Assembly (NCBI RefSeq): GCF_012972705.2
Contig: NZ_JABCSC020000001.1
Location: 744,001-808,000 of the forward strand
Direction of reading: 5' to 3'
DNA length: 64,000 nt
Origin: Uliginosibacterium aquaticum
GTDB lineage: Bacteria; Pseudomonadota; Gammaproteobacteria; Burkholderiales; Rhodocyclaceae
How positions within the stretch are numbered: the stretch's first letter is position 1; every line of letters begins with the position of its first letter. The notes below the pieces were generated by a model. That model had not been told where the DNA came from and searched no databases. It saw only the letters and a list, made by a program, of their open reading frames with translations. Of this stretch, positions 1 through 7,878 are shown piece after piece. A program made the translations under genes and the position numbers.

Positions 1-180
1 GCCAGCCCAGAAGCGCCGGCGGTGCTGCGCGAGCGCGTGACCTCCAAGGGCGGCACGACCGAAGCTGCGCTGAAGAGCTTCGCGGCAGACGGTTTCCTGC
101 CCATGGTGGAGCGTGCGCTGACGGCAGCTGCTGCACGCGGCCACGAGCTGGGCGAGATTCTCGGCGCAGACACGAACTGA
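1..180 (+). CDS. proC: Pyrroline-5-carboxylate reductase, C-terminal end (partial)
   Basis: The window opens inside this gene; the last 59 codons are visible, ending at a TGA at 178-180. The translated tail carries the ProC family signature around LRERVTSKGGTTEAAL, which belongs to the C-terminal dimerisation and substrate-binding domain. ProC performs the last step of proline synthesis, NAD(P)H-dependent reduction of 1-pyrroline-5-carboxylate, in the cytoplasm. The YggT gene begins 13 bases downstream on the same strand, the order commonly found in proteobacteria, so co-transcription is likely. The proA gene of the same pathway is also in this window, far away at 47946-49223. Confidence 0.9.
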   Translation, partial: ASPEAPAVLRERVTSKGGTTEAALKSFAADGFLPMVERALTAAAARGHELGEILGADTN

Positions 181-193
181 AAAGGAGCCGAAC

Positions 194-727
194 ATGTTCT
201 ATGGAACTTTTGCCTTGATCCTGCAGACCGTTGCGGGCTTCTTCACCGCGCTGCTGTTGGTGCGCACGGTGATGCGCTTCCAGCGCATTTCCTTTGTCAG
301 TCAGCTGGGACAGTTCGTGCTGGCGACGACCAACTGGGCGGTGCTGCCGTTTCAGAAATGGGTGCCCAGCGTGGGTAAGCTGGATCTGTGTTCGCTTTTG
401 CCGGCCTGGCTGATCCAGGTCGCGGTGGTGCTGATCTTGGGGCTGATGGCGGGCAAGGTCGAGCCCGTGAGCCTGCTGCTATCGGCATTGGTGTTCGGCT
501 TTCTGGGGCTTATCAAGGCGGCCTTGCAGATGTTGTTCTGGGTGGTGATTCTGAGCGCCGTGCTGTCCTGGGTGAATCCGCATTCGCCGCTGGCTGGGCC
601 GTTGCACATGTTTACGCGACCCTTCCTGGCGCCGTTCCGGCGCGTGATTCCGCCGATCGCCAATGTCGACCTGTCGCCGCTGGTGTTGTTGCTGGTCCTG
701 CAGATTCTGATGTTCTGGCTGCCCTGA
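194..727 (+). CDS. yggT: YggT family integral membrane protein
   Basis: The 177-residue product is hydrophobic throughout, with two related halves (roughly residues 5-75 and 95-175). Each half holds membrane segments and a conserved motif of the type SWVNPHSP (near residue 125), followed by a PFLAPFRRVIPP stretch typical of YGGT repeats. Function in this group is not established; related proteins (YlmG/YggT) have been linked to osmotic stress and membrane organisation. An AAGGAG-like ribosome site (182-187) supports the ATG at 194. It lies between proC and the DUF167 gene with almost no spacing, so it is probably part of one transcript. Confidence 0.88.
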   Translation: MFYGTFALILQTVAGFFTALLLVRTVMRFQRISFVSQLGQFVLATTNWAVLPFQKWVPSVGKLDLCSLLPAWLIQVAVVLILGLMAGKVEPVSLLLSALVFGFLGLIKAALQMLFWVVILSAVLSWVNPHSPLAGPLHMFTRPFLAPFRRVIPPIANVDLSPLVLLLVLQILMFWLP

Positions 728-728
728 G

Positions 729-1034
729 ATGGCGGACTTGCCGGTCGCCGTAAGGCGTCAGCCGGACGGGGCCTTCACCCTGAGTCTGCATGTGCAGCCG
801 GGCGCCAAGCGCACCGCGTTTGCCGGCCTGCACGGTGAGGCGCTGAAAGTGCGCCTTGCCGCGCCACCGGTGGAGGGCAAGGCGAACGCCTGCCTGCAGG
901 CGTTCTTTGCTGAAGCGCTGGGTTTGCCGAAACGGGCGGTGACGCTGCTCAGTGGCGAAACGTCGCGGCAGAAGGTGGTGCGCATTGAGGGTGCGGATGA
1001 AGCTGCGCTGTTGCGCTTGTTCAGTGAGAACTGA
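729..1034 (+). CDS. yggU: DUF167/YggU family protein
   Basis: This is a 101-residue cytoplasmic protein of the DUF167 (YggU) family. The diagnostic pattern is visible: VQPGAKR near residue 22, then LKVRLAAPPVEGKANA near residues 38-54, and SRQKVVRIEG near residue 80. The fold is known from structural genomics but the biochemical role is not. The ATG begins one base after the YggT stop, so translation is probably coupled. Its TGA stop (1032-1034) directly abuts the stop of the convergent diguanylate cyclase gene, the two together reading TGATCA. Confidence 0.88.
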   Translation: MADLPVAVRRQPDGAFTLSLHVQPGAKRTAFAGLHGEALKVRLAAPPVEGKANACLQAFFAEALGLPKRAVTLLSGETSRQKVVRIEGADEAALLRLFSEN

Positions 1035-2792
1035 TCAGCCGGCTTCAACGCGGTTTTTGCCGGCTTTCTTGGCGCGGTACATGGCCTGGTCGGCGCGCTC
1101 GATCACTGTTTCGATACTTTCGCCGGCTTGAACTTCCGCCACCCCGGCGCTGAAGGTGATCAGCAGTTTCTGGTTGTCGTGCAGGAAGATGCGCTTGGTG
1201 AGTTCGCGTTGCACCCGGCGTAGCGCCGAGATGCCGTCATCCAGCGCGGTGTCCGGCAGCAGGATGAGGAATTCCTCGCCGCCGTAGCGGCCGGCCGAAT
1301 CCTGCGGGCGAATGGTTTCGCGGATGACCTGGGCGATGTGTTTGAGGACTTCGTCGCCGGTCAGATGACCGAAGCTGTCGTTGAGTTTCTTGAAGTCATC
1401 CACATCGAGCAAGGCGATCGAGAGTTTGCTGCTGCGCCGCTTCATGCGCGCCAGCTCGCGTGCCACCATTTCGTCCAGCCCCTTGCGATTCAGCGCGCCG
1501 GTCAGCGGGTCGTGGCGGACCAGCTCGCTGGCGGTCTCGAGCTCACCTTCGAGGCGGGAAATTTCGCGATTGGCCTGGTCGACGGCGATGCGCAGATGCT
1601 GCAGCTCGTCCTGTGAATTCCGGGCACTGGTTTCGACCAGACGGGTTTCCTGCACGATGTCATCGATCAGCCCGGTGAGCTCCTGCAGGCTGCCGGCATG
1701 GGCCACGCGCTCGGCAAAAGCACTGACCTTGCTGTGGTAGTTGCCGGTGGCGTCCGCCAGCTCACCCAGACGCAACACGAAGTGGGCGAGCATTTCGCGC
1801 AGCTGGTTCTGCGCTTCGTTGAGGCTGCGCTTAAGGGTGCCTTGCTTGTAGATCACATCACGCAGGCGCTCGCCGAGCTCTTCGAGGGTGCTTTTGTCCA
1901 GTGGGCCGCGGAAGAGTTCCAGCAGCACCGTCATCTGGCCCTGCAGGTATTTGTCTTCAATGACCAGCTCACTGATGTTCTCGATGATCAGCTGGAGCAG
2001 GTTCAGCAGGGCCTGACGGATATAACTCTGGTCCTGCGCAACCCATTGCACCTTGTAGGCGAAGTTCTTCAGGCGCTCGCTGAAGGCTTCTTCCTCACCC
2101 GCGACCGGCTCGCGCAGCAGTTTGCCCAGGGCACTGGCTTCCTTGGCGAGTTCGGGGGTGTCGATCAGCAGCAGGCCGATGGCGCTATCCAGGGTGTCGG
2201 CCAGCAGTTTGCGCCAGGCTTCCGGCGCAGCATCGAGTCGTGCCGGTGTGCTGGTGGCGCGCTGGCGCGCGTTTTCTGGCTCGTCGTCGGGTGTTTCCGC
2301 ACTGGCATTGCTGCTGGCGGGTAACTGGCTCCAGCCTTTGACCAGGCCTTGCAGGCGGGAGTAGAGCAGGTCGGGGTCGGCCGAGCTGCTTTCCATGATG
2401 CGGTTGAAGGCTTCTTGCTTGGTGACGCTGTTGAGGCCCATCTGGCGGCGCTCGATCTGTGCCAGCAGCTCGCGGATCAGGCTTCCCCAGGCAAGCGGTT
2501 CGCTTTCCTGTTCTGTAAAAAGATTGATCAGGTGGCTGCGAAAACTGGCCCAGTTGTGTTCGGCAAAAGCGGCTTCAAACTGGCGCGCGAGTTTGAGCTG
2601 TTCCGGCGTGGCGCGCGGCAGGGCAGCTGCAATTTGGCGCAACTGGCGCTCGGGGAAAGGGTCTTCAGCCTGGGTGCCCGCGATCTCGTGGTAAATCTCG
2701 CGAAAATTCTCCGGAGTCGGCAGGCTGCGGCGCATGGCCAGCCGGCGCAGGGTTTCGCGCGCGATTTCGGAAGGGGAGTTGAATTCAGCCAT
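1035..2792 (-). CDS. Soluble GGDEF-domain diguanylate cyclase
   Basis: The 585-residue protein has no signal peptide or membrane segment. A long, mainly helical N-terminal region (about 1-330) and a coiled-coil-like stretch (about 330-415) precede a C-terminal GGDEF domain. The active-site signature is GGEEF at about residues 504-508. An RPQD inhibitory-site motif lies five residues before it, so both synthesis of c-di-GMP from two GTP and product inhibition look intact. The N-terminal sensory region resembles no domain I can name. The gene is convergent with YggU with zero spacing and lies 30 bases downstream of the response regulator gene on the same strand, so it may be its output partner. 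Confidence 0.88.
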   Translation of the reverse strand: MAEFNSPSEIARETLRRLAMRRSLPTPENFREIYHEIAGTQAEDPFPERQLRQIAAALPRATPEQLKLARQFEAAFAEHNWASFRSHLINLFTEQESEPLAWGSLIRELLAQIERRQMGLNSVTKQEAFNRIMESSSADPDLLYSRLQGLVKGWSQLPASSNASAETPDDEPENARQRATSTPARLDAAPEAWRKLLADTLDSAIGLLLIDTPELAKEASALGKLLREPVAGEEEAFSERLKNFAYKVQWVAQDQSYIRQALLNLLQLIIENISELVIEDKYLQGQMTVLLELFRGPLDKSTLEELGERLRDVIYKQGTLKRSLNEAQNQLREMLAHFVLRLGELADATGNYHSKVSAFAERVAHAGSLQELTGLIDDIVQETRLVETSARNSQDELQHLRIAVDQANREISRLEGELETASELVRHDPLTGALNRKGLDEMVARELARMKRRSSKLSIALLDVDDFKKLNDSFGHLTGDEVLKHIAQVIRETIRPQDSAGRYGGEEFLILLPDTALDDGISALRRVQRELTKRIFLHDNQKLLITFSAGVAEVQAGESIETVIERADQAMYRAKKAGKNRVEAG

Positions 2793-2822
2793 GCTGTGTA
2801 GCGTTTCGCCCGCAGGCCGCCC

Positions 2823-3464
2823 TTATTCCACCAGCCCGTGCTTGAGCCCGTAGTGGGTCAATTCGGCGTTGTTGCGCAGTTTCATTTTCTCCAGCAGGCG
2901 AGCGCGGTAGACGCTTACGGTTTTGACGCTGAGGTTCAGCTGCTCGGCAATCTGGGTGAGGGTCTTGCCCGAAGCGATCATGCACAGGGTCTGGTACTCG
3001 CGGTCGGAGAGTTTTTCGTGCGGCGGCTTGTCGAGGTCTTCGCCGATCGAGTTGGCCAGCTCTTCCGCCACGGCTGCGCTGACGAATTTCTTGCCGGAGG
3101 CGACCTGGCGGATTGCGGTGACAAGTTGTTCGGGCGCGCCTTGCTTGGACAAGTAGCCGGCTGCTCCCGCGCGCAGGGCGCGGATCGCGTATTGCTCTTC
3201 CGGGTGCATGCTGAGCATCAGCACCGGCAGCTTGGGGAACTCCTTCTTGATCAGCTTGAGCGAGTCGATGCCGTTGCGGTCCGGCATGGAGACATCCATC
3301 AGCACGACGTCGTAAGTGTTCTCGCGGATCAGTTGCAGGGCCTTGATGCCGCCATCGGCTTCGCCGCTGACTTCGAGATCCTCGGTGTCGGAGAGGATCT
3401 GTTTGAGCCCCTGACGGATGATGGCGTGATCGTCAGCGATCAGTACGTGAATTTTCCCAGTCAT
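2823..3464 (-). CDS. NarL/UhpA-type response regulator
   Basis: The 213-residue protein has a receiver domain (about 1-120) with the acidic pair DD near residues 11-12 and the phospho-acceptor Asp57 in VLMDVSMP. A LuxR-type helix-turn-helix follows at about 145-210 (LSDREYQTLCMIASGKTLT ... VKTVSVYRARLLEKM). I chose the ATG at 3464 because MTGKIHVLIADD starts the receiver fold; an in-frame start 36 bases upstream would overlap the kinase gene. The kinase ends 16 bases upstream on the same strand, so the two form a cognate pair. Its DNA targets cannot be read from the sequence; the downstream diguanylate cyclase is a candidate. Confidence 0.9.
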   Translation of the reverse strand: MTGKIHVLIADDHAIIRQGLKQILSDTEDLEVSGEADGGIKALQLIRENTYDVVLMDVSMPDRNGIDSLKLIKKEFPKLPVLMLSMHPEEQYAIRALRAGAAGYLSKQGAPEQLVTAIRQVASGKKFVSAAVAEELANSIGEDLDKPPHEKLSDREYQTLCMIASGKTLTQIAEQLNLSVKTVSVYRARLLEKMKLRNNAELTHYGLKHGLVE

Positions 3465-3480
3465 GTTCTTGTCCGTGTTG

Positions 3481-5022
3481 TCAGCTCGTGGTGAGCCCAT
3501 CCACCCTGTTTACGGCAAGGTTATTGCCACCTTCAGTATATGCAGCCGTCAGTGGCGCGCGCAGGATGACAGTTGTACCACGCGGCTCGCGCTGCAGAAG
3601 CTCCATGTCTCCGCCCAGCCCTTTCAGGCGTTCGCGAATGCCACGCAGGCCGAAGGACTTGGGTTTGACCAGGTCCTGCTCGGTCAGGCCGCGCCCGTCG
3701 TCACTGATTTCGAGCACGATGTCGTTCTCTTCCTGCATCAGGCGCACTTCGACCTGGGCTGCCTGCGCATGTTTGCTGACGTTGGTGAGGGCTTCCTGGT
3801 AGGTGCGGAAGAGGGCCAGGGAGATATTTTCGTCGGTCTCGATATCGTGGTCGGCACACAGCACGGTACAGGAGATGCCGGCGCGATGTGAGTAGTCTTC
3901 GGCATAGCTTTCGATGGCGGCTGCGAGCCCGAACTCCTTGAGAATGCCCGGCCGCAATTCGCGGGCCACACGCCCGGCGGTCGTGATGGCTTCGTCGAGC
4001 ATCACCTCGATATCGTGGATGCGGGCCAGGGCGGCCGGTTCGGCCTGGCCCAGCTTGCCCGCCAGCAGCTTGGCCGAGATCTTGATGCCGACCAGGGTGC
4101 CGCCGAGCACGTCGTGGATGTCGCGGGCAATGCGGTCGCGCTCGTCTTCCTTGACGCGCTGGAGGTGTTCGGAGAGTTCGGCCAGCTGGGAGCGTGAGGC
4201 GCGCAGCTCGGATTCGGCGACCTTGCTCTGGGTGATGTTCCACATGGCCCCCTCCCACAGCACACGGCCATCGGCCAGGGTGCGTGGTGAGCAACGCATG
4301 TTGATCCACTTAATGTCAGCACCTGGTGGCAGGATGCGCCCTTCCCAGTTCAGGGTGCCACCGCGCGTGCCGGCAAGGCGCAGGGCAGTGTTGAGACCAT
4401 TGCGGTCATCCGGCAGAACGAGATCTAGGAGCGGGTCGGGGCGCGACATCAACACGTCGGCGGGGATGCCGAGCAGCATCATGCAGGCCTCGCTGACATA
4501 CAGGAAGGGCAGTCTGCCGTCCTCCCCCAGAATCATCTGGAACAGCACGCCAGGGATGTTGGCCGCCAGCGCGCGGAAGCGCTCTTCGTTGGCTTGCACG
4601 GCTTCGAGCGCCATGCGCCGCTCCTGGCGGATGCGGGCTTCGTGGCGTTCGCGGTCGATCACGGGAGCGAGGCGGTCAAGTTTGTCCTTGCTGAGATAGT
4701 CCTGGGCGCCGGCGCGCATCATGGCGCAGGCCGTCAGTTCGTCCATCATGCCGGAGACCACAATGAAAGGCGTGTCGGGGTCCGCTGCGAGTACGGTTTC
4801 GAGCGCTTCGAGCGCCGAGAAGCCGGGCAGGGCAAAGTCGGAGATGACGACGTCCCATTTTGCGCCTTGCAGCGCAGCGTTCAGCTCGGCGAGGCTGCTG
4901 ACCTGGCCGGTTTCCAACTGGTAACCCTCGCGACGCAGGTGGCGGGCGAGCAGCATGGCATCGTTTTCGTCGTCTTCGACGAAGAGTACGCGCAAGGGCG
5001 CAGATCGCTGCGCAGACGACAT
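3481..5022 (-). CDS. Soluble hybrid sensor kinase: receiver-PAS-HisKA_3-HATPase
   Basis: The 513-residue protein starts with a receiver domain (about 10-125, phospho-acceptor Asp62 in ISDFALPG). A PAS-like sensor domain follows (about 145-270), then a HisKA_3 dimerisation domain with the H-box RIARDIHDVLGG (His303). The C-terminal HATPase has the G1 box ISDDGRGL. No transmembrane helix is present, so it senses a cytoplasmic signal or another protein, possibly through its own receiver. The ATG at 5022 follows a clear GGAGG site; an in-frame start 45 bases upstream lacks one. The NarL-type regulator follows directly and is the expected phosphate acceptor. Confidence 0.9.
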   Translation of the reverse strand: MSSAQRSAPLRVLFVEDDENDAMLLARHLRREGYQLETGQVSSLAELNAALQGAKWDVVISDFALPGFSALEALETVLAADPDTPFIVVSGMMDELTACAMMRAGAQDYLSKDKLDRLAPVIDRERHEARIRQERRMALEAVQANEERFRALAANIPGVLFQMILGEDGRLPFLYVSEACMMLLGIPADVLMSRPDPLLDLVLPDDRNGLNTALRLAGTRGGTLNWEGRILPPGADIKWINMRCSPRTLADGRVLWEGAMWNITQSKVAESELRASRSQLAELSEHLQRVKEDERDRIARDIHDVLGGTLVGIKISAKLLAGKLGQAEPAALARIHDIEVMLDEAITTAGRVARELRPGILKEFGLAAAIESYAEDYSHRAGISCTVLCADHDIETDENISLALFRTYQEALTNVSKHAQAAQVEVRLMQEENDIVLEISDDGRGLTEQDLVKPKSFGLRGIRERLKGLGGDMELLQREPRGTTVILRAPLTAAYTEGGNNLAVNRVDGLTTS

Positions 5023-5181
5023 AAGGCCTCCGGAATCCCATGGCGGGACTGGGAGCGAAGATAGCACGGGCAGCGACAGGCTTGCTGCGCGGATCTGATC
5101 CGGATTAGCGGGCCTGATCGGGGCTTCCGCGCATGGTTTTGAGCTGCCGATGCACAGGGCTGTCGCTTCACGTAGAGGGCG

Positions 5182-5227
5182 ATAATGATTGGCTATCGAA
5201 ACGTTTTGTTTAATAAATTAGGTCTAT
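5182..5227 (+). promoter_or_regulatory. Candidate OxyR operator upstream of ahpC
   Basis: Two 15-base elements of the form ATAA-N7-CTAT occur at 5182-5196 and 5213-5227, about 65 bases before the ahpC ATG. The OxyR consensus is a repeated ATAG-N7-CTAT element, and ahpC is a classical OxyR target, so this is a reasonable operator. Both copies have A instead of G at the fourth position. The repeat period is 31 bases rather than the usual 22, about one helical turn longer. The regulator gene itself is not in the window. The assignment is an inference from motif and position. Confidence 0.45.
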
Positions 5228-5292
5228 TAATCCCGACTCCTTAATATGGCTTCTGTCGCTTCCGACAAACCCAATTTCAAGGAGCAAACCTC

Positions 5293-5856
5293 ATGTCCTA
5301 CATCAATTCCAGCGTCAAGCCCTTCAACGCCACCGCCTATCACAACGGCAAGTTCGTGCAGGTGTCTGACGCCGATCTGAAGGGCAAGTGGTCGGTGGTG
5401 TTCTTCTACCCGGCTGACTTCACCTTCGTGTGCCCGACCGAACTGGGCGACGTGGCCGATCTGTACCCCGAATTCCAGAAGCTGGGCGTTGAGGTGTATG
5501 CCGTGTCGACCGACACGCACTTCACTCACAAGGCCTGGCACGACACTTCCGACACCATCAAGAAGATCCAGTACCCGATGATTGGTGATCCGACCGGCAC
5601 CATCACCCGCAACTTCGGCGTGATGATCGAAGAAGCCGGTCTGGCCGATCGTGGCACCTTCGTGCTGGATCCGGAAGGCAAGATCCAGATTGTCGAGATC
5701 AACGCCGGTGGCGTGGGCCGTGATGCCTCCGAGCTGCTGCGCAAGGTGAAGGCTGCCCAGTATGTCGCCAGCCACCCGGGTGAAGTCTGCCCGGCCAAGT
5801 GGAAGGAAGGCGAAGCCACCCTGGCTCCGTCGCTGGATCTGGTCGGCAAGATCTGA
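5293..5856 (+). CDS. ahpC: Alkyl hydroperoxide reductase subunit C (typical 2-Cys peroxiredoxin)
   Basis: The 187-residue protein matches the usual AhpC length. The peroxidatic cysteine is Cys47 in the FTFVCPTEL motif, and the resolving cysteine lies in the GEVCPAKW motif near residue 166. The enzyme reduces hydrogen peroxide and organic peroxides in the cytoplasm and is re-reduced by AhpF. An AAGGAG ribosome site eight bases before the ATG supports the start. Codon use is strongly biased (for example AAG, GGC and CTG preferred), as expected for an abundant protein. Its reductase gene follows 246 bases downstream, separated by a REP-like hairpin pair that may set a higher ahpC than ahpF level. 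Confidence 0.97.
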   Translation: MSYINSSVKPFNATAYHNGKFVQVSDADLKGKWSVVFFYPADFTFVCPTELGDVADLYPEFQKLGVEVYAVSTDTHFTHKAWHDTSDTIKKIQYPMIGDPTGTITRNFGVMIEEAGLADRGTFVLDPEGKIQIVEINAGGVGRDASELLRKVKAAQYVASHPGEVCPAKWKEGEATLAPSLDLVGKI

Positions 5857-5872
5857 GCGTAACGATGTTTTT

Positions 5873-5929
5873 GTAGGGCCGACTTCAGTTGGCCGCCCAT
5901 GTGCGGTGTGCGACTGAAGTCGCACCTAC
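5873..5929. repeat. REP-like inverted pair between ahpC and ahpF
   Basis: Two 22-base units face each other. Unit one (5873-5894) begins GTAGG and folds with a GGCCGAC/GTTGGCC stem around a TTCA loop. Unit two on the opposite strand (5929 back to 5908) also begins GTAGG and folds with GTGCGAC/GTCGCAC around the same loop. The stems differ in sequence yet stay paired, so the structure rather than the exact sequence is kept. This layout matches REP/BIME elements of proteobacteria, which RAYT transposases can spread. Located just after the ahpC stop, it may protect the ahpC message or reduce read-through. Confidence 0.7.
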
Positions 5930-6102
5930 GAGATCGAGCAGTACGCCGGCCGCGCTTGCGAAAGACATCCTCTCTCGTTAGTAGCGGGCGTGGCCGGCAT
6001 CTTTCCATCCCCCTCATCCCATCCCTGAGCCCATCGTCTCCGATGCGCTGAGGCATGGCATGAGTGCATGCCAAATGAATTCAACTGACGCAGGAGATCA
6101 TC

Positions 6103-7656
6103 ATGCTCGACGCTACACTCAAGACCCAATTGCAAAGTTATCTGACCCGTTTGCAGCATCCCATCGAACTTGTCGCCTCGCTGGATGACGGCGCCAAGTC
6201 CGCCGAGGTGCGTGAGTTGCTCGACGAGATCGCCTCGCTCTCCGACAAGATCATGCTGCTCGAAGATACGGATGCATCGCAGCGCAAACCTTCCTTCGCG
6301 GTACGCCGTGCGGGCTCGGACATGAAGATCCGCTTTGCCGGCATCCCGCTCGGCCATGAGTTCACCTCGCTGGTGTTGGCGCTGCTGCAGGCGGGCGGGC
6401 ATCCGCCCAAGGTTGAGGCTGAGCTGATCGAGCAGATCAAGGCCTTGCCGGGGCAGTATGACTTTGAGGTGTTTATCTCGCTCTCCTGCCACAACTGTCC
6501 GGACGTGGTGCAGGCCCTGAACCTGATGGCGGTGCTGAATCCGAATGTGCGCTCGACGATGATCGATGGCGCCTTGTTTCAGGCTGAAGTCGAATCGCGT
6601 CAGATCATGGGCGTGCCGGCGATCTATCTGAATGGCGAACTCTTCGGTCAGGGTCGCATGACGCTGGAAGAAATCATCGCCAAGCTGGACACGAATTCAG
6701 CGGCACGCGACGCCGAAAAGCTCAATGCCAAGGCGCCCTTTGACGTGCTGGTGGTGGGCGGTGGCCCCGCCGGCTCGGCGGCGGCGATCTATGCGGCGCG
6801 CAAGGGTATCCGCACCGGCGTGGTGGCCGAGCGTTTCGGTGGTCAGGTGATGGACACCCTGGGCATCGAGAACTTCATCTCGGTGAAGGCCACCGAAGGC
6901 CCGAAGCTGGCGATGGCGCTGGAAGAGCATGTGAAGGAGTACGGCGTCGACATCATGAACCTGCAGCGGGCGCTGGCACTCAAGCCGGTGGCGGGCGGTG
7001 TGGAAATCACGCTGGAGAATGGTGCAGTGCTCAGGAGCAAGACGGTGATCCTCTCCACCGGTGCGCGCTGGCGCAACATGAACGTGCCGGGCGAGGCCGA
7101 GTTCCGGACCAAGGGCGTGGCCTACTGTCCGCATTGTGACGGTCCCTTGTTCAAAGGCAAGCGCGTGGCGGTGATCGGCGGCGGCAACTCCGGCGTGGAG
7201 GCCGCGATCGATCTGGCCGGCATCGTGGCGCATGTGACCTTGCTGGAGTTCGACAGCATTCTGCGCGCCGATGCGGTGCTGCAGAACAAGCTGCGCAGCC
7301 TGCCCAATGTGACGATCATCACTTCGGCGCAGACCACGCAGGTGACCGGTACCGACAAGGTTAATGGCCTGAACTACAAGGATCGCGTCAGCGGCGAAGT
7401 GCAGCACATCGAACTCGAAGGCATCTTCGTGCAGATCGGGCTGGTGCCGAACACCGACTGGCTCAAGGGCGTGGTGAATCTGTCACCGCGCGGCGAGATC
7501 GAGGTCGACGCCAAGGGCCAGACCTCGGTGCCCGGCGTGTTCGCAGCTGGAGACTGCACGACGGTGCCCTACAAGCAGATCATCATCGCCATGGGCGAGG
7601 GGGCGAAGGCGTCGCTGTCGGCCTTTGACCACATCATCCGGGACGGCGCCCACTGA
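6103..7656 (+). CDS. ahpF: Alkyl hydroperoxide reductase subunit F
   Basis: The 517-residue flavoprotein has the AhpF layout. Tandem thioredoxin-like folds at the N-terminus (about 1-200) carry the CHNC redox centre at Cys129/Cys132. A thioredoxin-reductase-like part follows with the FAD-binding [10 protein letters not shown] motif (about 213-222), the CPHC active site (Cys342/Cys345) and the NAD-binding [10 protein letters not shown] motif. It passes electrons from NADH to AhpC. An AGGAG site precedes the ATG. Length and cysteine positions agree with the enterobacterial enzyme. It could be transcribed from the ahpC promoter or from its own in the 246-base gap. Confidence 0.97.
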   Translation: MLDATLKTQLQSYLTRLQHPIELVASLDDGAKSAEVRELLDEIASLSDKIMLLEDTDASQRKPSFAVRRAGSDMKIRFAGIPLGHEFTSLVLALLQAGGHPPKVEAELIEQIKALPGQYDFEVFISLSCHNCPDVVQALNLMAVLNPNVRSTMIDGALFQAEVESRQIMGVPAIYLNGELFGQGRMTLEEIIAKLDTNSAARDAEKLNAKAPFDVLVVGGGPAGSAAAIYAARKGIRTGVVAERFGGQVMDTLGIENFISVKATEGPKLAMALEEHVKEYGVDIMNLQRALALKPVAGGVEITLENGAVLRSKTVILSTGARWRNMNVPGEAEFRTKGVAYCPHCDGPLFKGKRVAVIGGGNSGVEAAIDLAGIVAHVTLLEFDSILRADAVLQNKLRSLPNVTIITSAQTTQVTGTDKVNGLNYKDRVSGEVQHIELEGIFVQIGLVPNTDWLKGVVNLSPRGEIEVDAKGQTSVPGVFAAGDCTTVPYKQIIIAMGEGAKASLSAFDHIIRDGAH

Positions 7657-7695
7657 GTTGGGGCTGCTTGTTTGCGGGCGTGAACGCCAGTCGCT

Positions 7696-7878
7696 TCAGG
7701 CCTCGCAACGCGAGTTGTCGTAAGCACGTTTCTCGTGCAGCCAGCCTTCCCCGGGGGAGGTCTGGCTGCAGACGCGCTGGCCTGTGGTCCGGCTTACCCA
7801 CCAGTACCAGGCTGCCGGAGCGGCGGTGGCCGGGGCGAGGCAGCCCAGGGCCAGCAGAGCCGCGAGAATGCGCTTCAC
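7696..7878 (-). CDS. Small secreted Cys-containing protein, function unknown
   Basis: This 60-residue product begins with a clear signal peptide (MKRILAALLALGCLAPATAA). The mature part is about 40 residues with a WYWW cluster and two cysteines that could form a periplasmic disulfide. It starts at a GTG that overlaps the stop of the upstream nuclease gene in a GTGA arrangement, which points to translational coupling and supports that it is real. The tail resembles the start of DUF4124-type modules (tryptophan-rich, ends around a Cys), but the match is too short to name. Function unknown. Confidence 0.6.
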   Translation of the reverse strand: MKRILAALLALGCLAPATAAPAAWYWWVSRTTGQRVCSQTSPGEGWLHEKRAYDNSRCEA

